Assembly (NCBI RefSeq): GCF_001895145.1
Contig: NZ_BDIR01000016.1
Coordinates: forward strand, 1-44,525
From: Arcobacter sp. LA11
GTDB lineage: Bacteria > Campylobacterota > Campylobacteria > Campylobacterales > Arcobacteraceae
Direction of reading: 5' to 3'
DNA: 44,525 bases
Position numbers and translations under genes: made by a program. Positions 1 to 6,767 of the stretch are shown here, piece by piece. Below the pieces are notes generated by a model, which saw nothing but the letters and a program-made list of their open reading frames with translations, did not search any database and had not been told where the DNA came from. Numbering within the stretch: position 1 is the stretch's first letter; every line of letters begins with the position of its first letter.

Positions 1-1670
1 AACTCCCCAACCAACCCAATAGGATTAAAATGATAAACATCATCACTTTTAGGAAACTCTTCTATATCCTTACACTCTGTAAAAAATGATAACTTATCTA
101 TTCTTTCTTTTTGCTTCTTATAGTGGTCATCTATTTCACATGAGTTTTCTATTTCTTCTTTATGCTTGCTAAATATATCTAAAAATACATCTGCCATATT
201 TATTTCTTTGTGCCACTCTGATGAGTGCTTTACTATATATTTAGATGTTGTCTGTTTTATAAGCTCTTTTTTTGAAGCTTCTTTTATCTCTAATAGTTCT
301 AGCATATTATTGTTGTCTTTATCTATTAATTTAAATAGTTCTGTAAAAGAATCACTTAAACACATATTTTTCTCTACAGAAGTTGGAACAACATGATTCT
401 CTAAGCTATCAAATATTGATATTTTATCTTTCGATTGTATATCTATTATTCTTGCCCAATCAAATGTTATAGGGTGTAGTTCTTCACAATCAGAATATAA
501 AAGAACTGTTTCTTCATCTATTTGTACATATTTTATTTTATTTGATTCTATGATTTTTACATCTGATAGTTTATATATTTTTTCTTCTTGGGTTTTTTTA
601 TCTGTTTTCTTAGGTATGTTTATTGTTCCTACGGAACCTTTATAGATTGTGAAGTTTTCTTCACTTACATCTTTACCCTCTATTGAATCTACTTCATATC
701 TACTCCCACATACTAAACTAGACTCATCTACATCTATTTGTGTTCCATTTGTGAGTGGTTCTTGTTCTGTTTGTGTTTCACAGTTATCTTTTAATGTTGC
801 AGTATCATTTGCTTTTGGTGTTTTTACTATCTCTTGTTCTTCTATTTTATAGATGTCTTTTTCTATTGGTACTTTTATTTGTGTTGGTTTTGGTTTATTT
901 GGACTTTTATCTTCTTCATATTTTTTCTTTGCATCTTTAGCAAAGTTTTTTACATCATCTTTTGTAAATATTTCTAAGTGTGTTGCTATTCTTGCTTTTT
1001 GTCTAGGTGGTGTGTAAAATCCTACTAAACCTATGTTTTCTCCTGCTTTTATACTTTTTGGTTCTGCCAATATTTGTACTGTATCGTATATTGGATTTTC
1101 TATTATATATTTTGGTTTTGTATCTGTGCTTTTACTTTTTATTTGTAGTTTTTGTCCTACTGCGATACTGTTTGCATTTGCGATATTATTATCTTTTTGT
1201 ATTTGTGCTACTGTTGTTTTATATTGTGATGCAATTTTTGATAAGGAGTCACCACTTTTTATTGTATATGTTGTCGTTGTCTCTTTTTCTTCATTATATT
1301 TACTTTTATCTGCCATATGCATATATAGTGAAAAGAATGTTAGTTTGTTATCTTTTGGATACTCAAAATAGTGTCTTATTAGAATAAATCCTGTTGAGTA
1401 TAATCCATTCTCTTCATTTTCTTCACCTTCATTTTGAAGATATTTAGTATTTATTTTGTATGCAACTATCTCTCCATCTGCAATACATTTTATTTCTTTA
1501 TCGAAGAAGCTATCAAAGTGTAATCCTCCATGCCAGAGTCCATGCTGTGAAAAGAGATAGTTTCCTTCTGCTTTATCTTTTAATAGTTCATAGCATTTTT
1601 TTTCATCTGTGATTTTTTTAAATGGGTAGGAGAAATTTGGTATGTGTACTATATTCTCTTCTTCTGCCAT
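1..1670 (-). CDS. LysM / M23-peptidase-like protein, C-terminus cut by window edge
   Basis: Starts at 1670 (AAGGAT seven bases upstream) and stays open to base 1, giving 556 codons without a stop. I see no signal peptide. Residues 43-53 (HGLWHGGLHFD), an 'ADGEIVAY' strand and LYMHM at 115-119 resemble the first half of an M23 (LytM-type) metallopeptidase. A LysM domain follows at about 135-177 (YTIKSGDSLSKIA ... AVGQKLQI). 'KAGENIGLVGF' and THLEIF (H231, E233) then resemble the second half of M23, so LysM appears inserted inside the peptidase. The M23 HxxxD motif reads H47-GGL-H51 and the HxH motif reads H231-L-E233. Beyond about 240 is a Lys/Glu-rich linker and an unrecognised region. M23 enzymes cut peptidoglycan cross-links and LysM binds glycan. 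With no Sec signal, delivery by another secretion system such as type VI is conceivable, but nothing here proves it. Activity is uncertain. Confidence 0.75.
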   Translation of the reverse strand, partial: MAEEENIVHIPNFSYPFKKITDEKKCYELLKDKAEGNYLFSQHGLWHGGLHFDSFFDKEIKCIADGEIVAYKINTKYLQNEGEENEENGLYSTGFILIRHYFEYPKDNKLTFFSLYMHMADKSKYNEEKETTTTYTIKSGDSLSKIASQYKTTVAQIQKDNNIANANSIAVGQKLQIKSKSTDTKPKYIIENPIYDTVQILAEPKSIKAGENIGLVGFYTPPRQKARIATHLEIFTKDDVKNFAKDAKKKYEEDKSPNKPKPTQIKVPIEKDIYKIEEQEIVKTPKANDTATLKDNCETQTEQEPLTNGTQIDVDESSLVCGSRYEVDSIEGKDVSEENFTIYKGSVGTINIPKKTDKKTQEEKIYKLSDVKIIESNKIKYVQIDEETVLLYSDCEELHPITFDWARIIDIQSKDKISIFDSLENHVVPTSVEKNMCLSDSFTELFKLIDKDNNNMLELLEIKEASKKELIKQTTSKYIVKHSSEWHKEINMADVFLDIFSKHKEEIENSCEIDDHYKKQKERIDKLSFFTECKDIEEFPKSDDVYHFNPIGLVGE

Positions 1671-1684
1671 TTTTTTATCCTTAA

Positions 1685-1719
1685 ATATCTATGATAATTT
1701 TTAATATTATCATAGATAT
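1685..1719. repeat. 14-bp perfect inverted repeat upstream of the M23/LysM gene
   Basis: Arms ATATCTATGATAAT (1685-1698) and ATTATCATAGATAT (1706-1719) are perfectly complementary around a 7-base loop. The structure lies 14 bases upstream of the minus-strand start codon at 1670. It could form a 5'-UTR hairpin or be a protein binding site. No T-run suggests a strong terminator. Confidence 0.6.
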
Positions 1720-1811
1720 ATAAAATATAAGTTAAAGAGTTATATTTTTGTATACTATATTGAATAAAATCAAAAAAAATAGTTTGATTATTGAAATTAA
1801 TATAAATATTA

Positions 1812-1840
1812 TTGACTTTTAAAATATTTATATGTATAAT
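1812..1840 (+). promoter_or_regulatory. Sigma70-type promoter for the small ORF / MarR-GNAT unit
   Basis: TTGACT (1812-1817) and TATAAT (1835-1840) are separated by 17 bases, a near-consensus sigma70 promoter. The expected start of transcription, about seven bases after the -10 box, falls inside the palindrome at 1844-1855, so a repressor bound there would block initiation. Confidence 0.65.
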
Positions 1841-1843
1841 TAC

Positions 1844-1855
1844 GTAACTAGTTAC
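1844..1855. promoter_or_regulatory. Palindromic operator 1 (GTAACTAGTTAC), probable MarR site
   Basis: GTAACTAGTTAC is a perfect 12-bp palindrome right after a -10 box. A close copy (GTAACTACTTAC) lies at 2024-2035, again right after TATAAT and upstream of the MarR-type gene. MarR family dimers bind such palindromes and often autoregulate; assigning this site to the adjacent regulator is inference. Confidence 0.6.
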
Positions 1856-1871
1856 ATAAAAAGGAAAAATT

Positions 1872-2009
1872 ATGAAATGTTTTAAAATTCTAATGATGTT
1901 TTATATGATTATTGGATTAGTTAAAATTTTAAATAATCCTGTTGATTCAAATTCTCATGTGATACAAAAAGCAAGTCCAACTTTTAGTAGTATAAGTCAT
2001 AAACTTTAA
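1872..2009 (+). CDS. Small hydrophobic peptide, 45 aa, unknown function
   Basis: ATG at 1872 follows a good ribosome binding site (AAGGAAAAATT) and the frame closes with TAA at 2007-2009. The product starts MKCFKILMMFYMIIGLVKIL, one short hydrophobic segment, followed by a polar tail ending SSISHKL. It could be a small membrane peptide or a leader peptide. It lies between two copies of the same palindromic operator and downstream of a consensus promoter, so it is probably transcribed and co-regulated with the MarR-GNAT gene. No family recognised. Confidence 0.5.
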   Translation: MKCFKILMMFYMIIGLVKILNNPVDSNSHVIQKASPTFSSISHKL

Positions 2010-2015
2010 AAATGT

Positions 2016-2035
2016 TATAATATGTAACTACTTAC
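2016..2035 (+). promoter_or_regulatory. -10 box plus operator 2 before the MarR-GNAT gene
   Basis: TATAAT at 2016-2021 is followed by GTAACTACTTAC at 2024-2035, a one-mismatch version of the palindrome at 1844. It lies 24 bases before the MarR-GNAT start codon. I see no clear -35 box. The arrangement suggests autoregulation by the downstream MarR-type protein. Confidence 0.55.
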
Positions 2036-2059
2036 GTATTTACTATTATAGAGGTTTTT

Positions 2060-3019
2060 ATGAATAACTTATTTGATAAAACTGGTGTCATGGCAATTGG
2101 CACTAGGCTTAGAATGCTTAGTGAAAGATTAGCAAAAGATGCCGAAAAGATGTTTGAATTGTACAATGTAGATATTAAACAAAAATGGTATCCCGTTGTT
2201 TTCTCCCTTTCCCAAGACAAAAATCCAAAAACAGTAACCGAAATTGCAAATGAAATAGGTCAATCTCATGTATCAGTTGTAAAAATCATAAGAGAGATGT
2301 CAAAAGCAGGAATGTTAATCGAAAAAAAAGACAAAACTGATGGAAGAAAAACAAATATTTCATTAAGTGATATAGGAAAAGAAAAAATTGCAGGACTTGA
2401 TAGCCAACATGGAGATGTTACTATTGCTGTTCAAAATATGTTGTCAGGTATGGAATATAATCTATGGCATGCTCTTGATGAATTTGAAGAGCTTTTAGAT
2501 GAGAAGTCTACTTTTCCTAGAGTTTTAGAAGTGCAAAGAAAAAGAGAAAATGAAAAAGTAGAAATTGTAAATTTTGAAAATAAATATGCAAAAGATTTTA
2601 AAAAATTTAATGAACAATGGATAAATAGATATTTTGAAATGGAAGAAAAAGATAAAAATATTTTAGAAAATCCCAAAAAATATATCTTGGATGATGGTGG
2701 AATTATTTTAGTAGCATTGTATGAAAAAGAAGTTGCTGGTTTTTGTGGTCTTATGAAAAGTGAAGATGAGACTTATGATTATGAATTGACAAAAATGACA
2801 GTAAGGTCTGAATTGCAAGGAAAAGGCATAGGTTTAAGTCTTGGAAATGTGATTATTCAAAAAGCAAGAGAACTAGGTGGAAAATCAATATTTTTACAAA
2901 GTAATACAGTTTTAAATCCAGCAATAACACTATATAAAAAATTAGGATTTAAAAAAGTAGTTGGATATTCTCATCCTTATGAGCGGTCAAATATTCAGAT
3001 GAGTCTAATATTAAGTTAA
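2060..3019 (+). CDS. MarR-family regulator fused to GNAT acetyltransferase
   Basis: A 319-residue two-domain protein. Residues about 1-150 form a MarR-type winged helix: 'KTVTEIANEIGQSHVSVVKIIREM' gives the helix-turn-helix and 'DKTDGRKTNISLSDIGKE' the wing. Residues about 165-319 form a GNAT N-acetyltransferase domain with the acetyl-CoA loop RSELQGKGIG at 249-258 and the C-terminal 'ALTLYKKLGFKK'-like strand (here PAITLYKKLGFKK). MarR-GNAT fusions are a known architecture in which a ligand-responsive regulator carries its own acetyltransferase. GAGG precedes the ATG. The lysE-type exporter begins 11 bases after the stop, so the two are probably co-transcribed. Two palindromes just upstream suggest self-repression. 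The acetylated substrate is unknown. Confidence 0.9.
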   Translation: MNNLFDKTGVMAIGTRLRMLSERLAKDAEKMFELYNVDIKQKWYPVVFSLSQDKNPKTVTEIANEIGQSHVSVVKIIREMSKAGMLIEKKDKTDGRKTNISLSDIGKEKIAGLDSQHGDVTIAVQNMLSGMEYNLWHALDEFEELLDEKSTFPRVLEVQRKRENEKVEIVNFENKYAKDFKKFNEQWINRYFEMEEKDKNILENPKKYILDDGGIILVALYEKEVAGFCGLMKSEDETYDYELTKMTVRSELQGKGIGLSLGNVIIQKARELGGKSIFLQSNTVLNPAITLYKKLGFKKVVGYSHPYERSNIQMSLILS

Positions 3020-3030
3020 AAAGGTAAAGA

Positions 3031-3654
3031 ATGGAAGTTATTACATTTTTATTTATATTAACATCAGTAGTTATTATTCTAACTCCTGGACAAGATATGA
3101 TTATTGTTATGTCTAGATCAATAGCACAAGGTCAGAAAGCAGGTATTATGACTGCTTTTGGAGTAAGTATAGGTCTTATGGGTCATACAGTTTTAACAAC
3201 ATTGGGACTGGGAGCTTTGTTACTAGCAAGTGAGTGGTTGTTTAATATAATCAAATATATTGGTGCTGCGTATCTTATTTATTTAGGATATCAACTTCTA
3301 ATATCTAAAGAACATAAATTAGCTATGAAAGATATGCCAAAAGTATCTTACAAAAAAATGTTTATGCAAGGTGCAATTTCAAATATAAGTAATCCAAAAA
3401 TTACAATATTTTATTTTTCTTATTTACCTCAATTTATTGTTCCAAATGCAGGAAGTGAAGCTTTACAACTGTTTATTTTAGGTACAACTTTTGCAGTTAT
3501 AACTTTTTTCTTAAAATCACCTATTGGTTTTTTAGCAGGTATGTTATCTTCTTGGATAAAAGCTAGACCTATGGTTTTAAATTATATTCATAAAACTAGT
3601 GGTTTAATACTTGTTGGTCTTGGTTTGAAACTTGCATTTTCTGAGAGAAGTTAA
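3031..3654 (+). CDS. LysE-family amino acid / metabolite exporter
   Basis: A 207-residue integral membrane protein with about six hydrophobic segments. The N-terminus 'ILTPGQDMIIVMSRSIAQG' and the following 'G..AFGVSIG' match the LysE/RhtB family, which exports amino acids or small toxic metabolites across the inner membrane. 'GAAYLIYLGYQLL' and 'QGAISNISNPK' are also typical of the family, and the length is normal. It follows the MarR-GNAT gene with an 11-base gap and an AAGG site, so it is probably the effector of that regulator. A resistance or homeostasis role (acetylate and/or export one compound) is inference. The stop lies 8 bases from the end of the convergent hemF-like gene. Confidence 0.9.
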   Translation: MEVITFLFILTSVVIILTPGQDMIIVMSRSIAQGQKAGIMTAFGVSIGLMGHTVLTTLGLGALLLASEWLFNIIKYIGAAYLIYLGYQLLISKEHKLAMKDMPKVSYKKMFMQGAISNISNPKITIFYFSYLPQFIVPNAGSEALQLFILGTTFAVITFFLKSPIGFLAGMLSSWIKARPMVLNYIHKTSGLILVGLGLKLAFSERS

Positions 3655-3662
3655 ACCTTTAA

Positions 3663-4694
3663 TTATCTCTTTTCATGATTTGATATAGTTGTTGGTATAG
3701 TATTTCCACTTGCTTGCATCTTTAAAGCTTCTGGATATTTTGTATAGTGCTCTCTAACAACTTGAGCTAGTTTTTCTTTTGTTTTTATATCTATTATTCC
3801 TTTTTCATCTATAACTGAAACAAGGTTTTCTATTAATTCATTTTGTGGTTTGTCCACTTTTGTAGCCCATGATTCTAGAAGTTTTTTATCTACAAAAGAG
3901 GGAAGTGAACCCATAATACCTCTGTCGTTTTGATTATGAATAAGTAATCCTGATGTAGTTCCTCTATCTAAAGTTAGAACTTGAAATAAGTATAAAGTAT
4001 GATAATCTAACTGTTTCATAATATCTTGAACACTAAAAGTTGTTCTATGTGTAATTGCATTTTCAATAATATCAATATAAGAATCTATAATTCCTTTCCC
4101 AAAAGTATCTGCAAAATTATAGTCTTCATCTGCATTAGATGTTTTATAATTCTCTAAATAAAAATGTGAAACTCCTCTATGGCGATTTAAAGCTGGAATA
4201 TAAAAGTATTTATCACCTTGTGCTACTCCTTCTTCAAAAGTATCTTTTGATAGTTTCTTAACTGCACGATTAAAAAATTCTGTATCACTACTGTTTTGGA
4301 TACTAGGATTTAAATCTGCCATGATTCTATAGTATGAAGAACCATCTCTCATTTGTGTTTGACTAATATGAATATGAATAGAAGGAACTTGGGGTTTTTT
4401 GGGATGTATTATTGTAGATATAGCTGTTGCACTTTGAAGTTTTTTTGATGAATCATCGTCATAATGAACTTGAGATACATTTACACTTGCTGTATTAAAT
4501 AGAATATTATCTCTAGCTTCAAATCTATTTCCTCCACCGTGTTGTCCTTCGTCTCTTAACCATATAACTTCTTCAAAGTTTTTATTTTCACCTAGTTGTG
4601 AGCTAAGTTTATTTAGTTTATCAACAAATCTTTTTTGCAAACTTCTTACTAACGTATAAGCTTTGATAGCTTCTGGTGATTTAGCCATAATCAT
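3663..4694 (-). CDS. hemF: Oxygen-dependent coproporphyrinogen III oxidase (HemF-like)
   Basis: A 343-residue protein. Residues 43-60 (VIWLRDEGQHGGGNRFEA), 68-77 (TASVNVSQVH), 97-110 (HPKKPQVPSIHIHI), 126-130 (MADLNP), 172-181 (HRGVSHFYLE) and 243-265 (DRGTTSGL ... GSLP) correspond in order to the conserved HemF blocks (GGGxSR, GVNVS, HPxNPxVPTVHMN, GGxDLTP, RGxGG, DRGTxFG ... MSLPP). HemF oxidatively decarboxylates coproporphyrinogen III to protoporphyrinogen IX in the cytoplasm, for haem synthesis. Several blocks diverge: FGL is SGL, and DLTPYY is DLNPSI. Activity is therefore likely but not certain. The first ATG has AAGG at good spacing; a second ATG lies two codons in. It is transcribed alone, convergent with lysE and divergent from the next gene. 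Confidence 0.75.
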   Translation of the reverse strand: MIMAKSPEAIKAYTLVRSLQKRFVDKLNKLSSQLGENKNFEEVIWLRDEGQHGGGNRFEARDNILFNTASVNVSQVHYDDDSSKKLQSATAISTIIHPKKPQVPSIHIHISQTQMRDGSSYYRIMADLNPSIQNSSDTEFFNRAVKKLSKDTFEEGVAQGDKYFYIPALNRHRGVSHFYLENYKTSNADEDYNFADTFGKGIIDSYIDIIENAITHRTTFSVQDIMKQLDYHTLYLFQVLTLDRGTTSGLLIHNQNDRGIMGSLPSFVDKKLLESWATKVDKPQNELIENLVSVIDEKGIIDIKTKEKLAQVVREHYTKYPEALKMQASGNTIPTTISNHEKR

Positions 4695-4795
4695 AATATA
4701 AACCTTAAATTTTTTTCAATTATATCATAGGGTTATTCTTAAAGTTTTAAATAAGTACAATGTTAAAAAAATTTAAATTATTTAAAAGGTAAGGT

Positions 4796-5206
4796 ATGGA
4801 CAATTCTAAAAATAGATTACAAGAAGTCTTTTTTTATGGTTTATATATGGATGAAGAGATATTAAAAAGTAAAGGGGTAAGTCCTAGAAATCCAAGAGCT
4901 GGAAAAGTAAATGGATATAAACTTAGAGTTGGAAAAATGGCTACTTTACTAAGAGTTAAAAATTGTGAAGCTTATGGTATGGTTTACTCTTTAACATATG
5001 ATGAGATTAATAAATTATATAGAGATTCTGGATTGATTGATTATGTAGCAGAGTCTGTAATCGTGCAAATTGGTGATACTTTAGTAGCCTCTTTATGTTG
5101 CAACTTATTAAATCCTCCTTCTGATGATGAATCAAATGAAGAGTATTTTAACAAATTGAAAATATGTATGGAAAAATATAATCTTCCAACTCCAACAGAG
5201 GTATAG
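4796..5206 (+). CDS. Gamma-glutamylcyclotransferase-like (GGCT/AIG2 fold) protein
   Basis: 136 residues. 'EVFFYGLYMDEEIL' near the N-terminus matches the family's 'FxYGxxM' nucleotide-like loop, followed by 'AGKVNGYKLRVGKMATL' and 'EAYGMVYSLTYDEINKLYRDSG', the usual order of GGCT/AIG2 blocks. Family members release 5-oxoproline from gamma-glutamyl compounds. The catalytic Glu normally found in the 'xxEGV' turn after the 'VYxLt..e...L' block seems absent here: the turn reads RDSGL. The enzyme may therefore be inactive or differ in chemistry. It leads a tight three-gene set: the next start codon lies 2 bases after its stop. AAGGTAAGG precedes the ATG. Confidence 0.65.
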   Translation: MDNSKNRLQEVFFYGLYMDEEILKSKGVSPRNPRAGKVNGYKLRVGKMATLLRVKNCEAYGMVYSLTYDEINKLYRDSGLIDYVAESVIVQIGDTLVASLCCNLLNPPSDDESNEEYFNKLKICMEKYNLPTPTEV

Positions 5207-5208
5207 AT

Positions 5209-6219
5209 TTGGAATTTAATATGATTGACTTAATTGAAAAATTGCCTAAAGCAGAGTTACATTTGCATATTGAGGGTTCTTTGGAACCTGAGTTGATGTT
5301 TAAATTAGCAAAAAAGAATAATATAGAAATACCATATAAAACGATTGATGATGTGAAAAAAGCCTATGAGTTTTCAAATCTACAAAGCTTTTTAGATATT
5401 TATTATGCAGGGGCAAATGTACTTATTAGCAAAGAAGATTTTTATGATTTAACTTGGGAATATATTTTAAAATGTGTTGATAATAATATAATTCATACAG
5501 AAATCTTCTTTGACCCTCAAACACATACTTCAAGAGGTGTCTCTTTTGAAACAGTTATAAGTGGAATAAAAGAGGCTTTAGAAGATGCAAATAAAAAGTT
5601 TGGAATAACTTCACAAATAATCATGTGTTTTTTAAGACATCTATCCCAAGAAGATGCTTTAAAAACTTTAGATGAAGCCTTAAATTTTAAAGATGATATT
5701 ATAGGAGTTGGATTGGATTCTTCTGAGCTTGGAAATCCACCTTCAAAGTTTGAAAAAGTTTTTAAAAAAGCCCAAGAAAATGGATTTAAACTAGTTGCCC
5801 ATGCAGGGGAAGAAGCTGATGTTTTATATATTTACGAAGCCTTAGATTTACTTCATATTCAAAGGATTGACCACGGTGTTCAATCTATAAAATCAGATGA
5901 ATTAATGCAAAGATTAAAAGATGAACAAATTCCACTAACAGTTTGCCCTAATTCAAATATTGAGTTAAAAGTCTTTGAAAACTATAAAGAACATAATATA
6001 AAAAAGCTTTTAGATTTTGGGCTAAATGTGACAGTAAATTCAGATGATCCAGCATATTTTAAAGGTTATTTAAATCAAAACTTTATTAATCTATATGAAA
6101 ACTTAGAGTTATCAAAAGAAGATATTGTAAAACTTGTGAAAAACTCTTTTAATTCATCATTTATAGAAGATGAGTTAAAGCAGAAGTATATAAAAGAAGT
6201 AAAGCTTTACGAAGGATAA
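5209..6219 (+). CDS. Adenine deaminase (adenosine deaminase family, Aah1 type)
   Basis: 336 residues. Zn-binding HLHIEGS (H18, H20), HAGEE (H198), RIDHGV and SDDPAYF (D279, D280) are the amidohydrolase metal and catalytic motifs. 'GLDSSELGNPP' and 'SDDPAYFKGY' resemble the adenine deaminase (ADE, Aah1-like) branch rather than classical adenosine deaminases. It is thus predicted to hydrolyse adenine to hypoxanthine and ammonia in purine salvage; substrate choice is an inference from motifs. I keep the TTG start because GAGG lies seven bases upstream. An ATG four codons in (5221) with GGA before it is an alternative. It sits between the GGCT-like and PTP-like genes with 2-base gaps, so the three are likely one operon. 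Confidence 0.85.
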   Translation: MEFNMIDLIEKLPKAELHLHIEGSLEPELMFKLAKKNNIEIPYKTIDDVKKAYEFSNLQSFLDIYYAGANVLISKEDFYDLTWEYILKCVDNNIIHTEIFFDPQTHTSRGVSFETVISGIKEALEDANKKFGITSQIIMCFLRHLSQEDALKTLDEALNFKDDIIGVGLDSSELGNPPSKFEKVFKKAQENGFKLVAHAGEEADVLYIYEALDLLHIQRIDHGVQSIKSDELMQRLKDEQIPLTVCPNSNIELKVFENYKEHNIKKLLDFGLNVTVNSDDPAYFKGYLNQNFINLYENLELSKEDIVKLVKNSFNSSFIEDELKQKYIKEVKLYEG

Positions 6220-6221
6220 GT

Positions 6222-6668
6222 ATGCAAGATATAAATAACTATATAAAGATAAATGAAAAAATCTCTACATCAGGTCAACCAACTGCTAAACAGTTTGAAA
6301 AGATTGCAGAAGATGGCTATGAAATTGTGATAAATCTTGCAGTAGCACATAGTGAAGGAAAAATAGAAAATGAAGATGACATAGTTACTTCTTTGGGTAT
6401 GAACTATGTGCATATTCCAGTTGAGTTTTTAGAACCTACAGTAAAAAATCTAAAAGATTTTATTGAAATACTATCATCATTTTCAAATAAAAAAGTATGG
6501 GTTCATTGTATTATGAATTATAGAGTCTCTGCTTTTATGTATGTTTATCATAAATACATACTTAAAACACCTTTCGATAATATTAATTTAGAAGTATTTG
6601 AGCAATGGTCTCCTGATGAAAAATGGCAAGAAATTATGAAAACTAAACCAGAAGAACTAAGCCTATAA
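6222..6668 (+). CDS. Protein tyrosine phosphatase-like (DUF442-type) protein
   Basis: 148 residues. 'ISTSGQPTAKQFEKIAEDGYEIVINL' is the typical start of the small PTP-like/DUF442 phosphatase family, and 'VWVHCIMNYRVSAFMYVY' holds the putative active site. Canonical phosphatases have C-x5-R; here Cys96 and Arg101 are four residues apart (HCIMNYR), and the usual Gly is Asn. Some relatives share this short loop, and whether they dephosphorylate anything is unclear. No signal peptide, so cytoplasmic. It is the last gene of the trio beginning at 4796, with its ATG 2 bases after the deaminase stop. Confidence 0.7.
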   Translation: MQDINNYIKINEKISTSGQPTAKQFEKIAEDGYEIVINLAVAHSEGKIENEDDIVTSLGMNYVHIPVEFLEPTVKNLKDFIEILSSFSNKKVWVHCIMNYRVSAFMYVYHKYILKTPFDNINLEVFEQWSPDEKWQEIMKTKPEELSL

Positions 6669-6767
6669 AATAGAGGCTTAACACGTTATTTATTAACTTT
6701 TTGATAGGATTGCATCAATATTTTGGATAATTATTATAAGTTATTATTAAAGAATGGGATATAGAAA

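Noticed and set aside
166..1387. Plus-strand ORFs rich in Leu/Phe/Val in the left 1.4 kb
   Set aside because: They are reverse-strand shadows of the minus-strand M23/LysM gene, whose frame carries recognisable domains.
2032..2220. Minus-strand 62-codon ORF over the MarR start
   Set aside because: It overlaps the MarR-GNAT coding frame and has no supporting ribosome binding site or family match.
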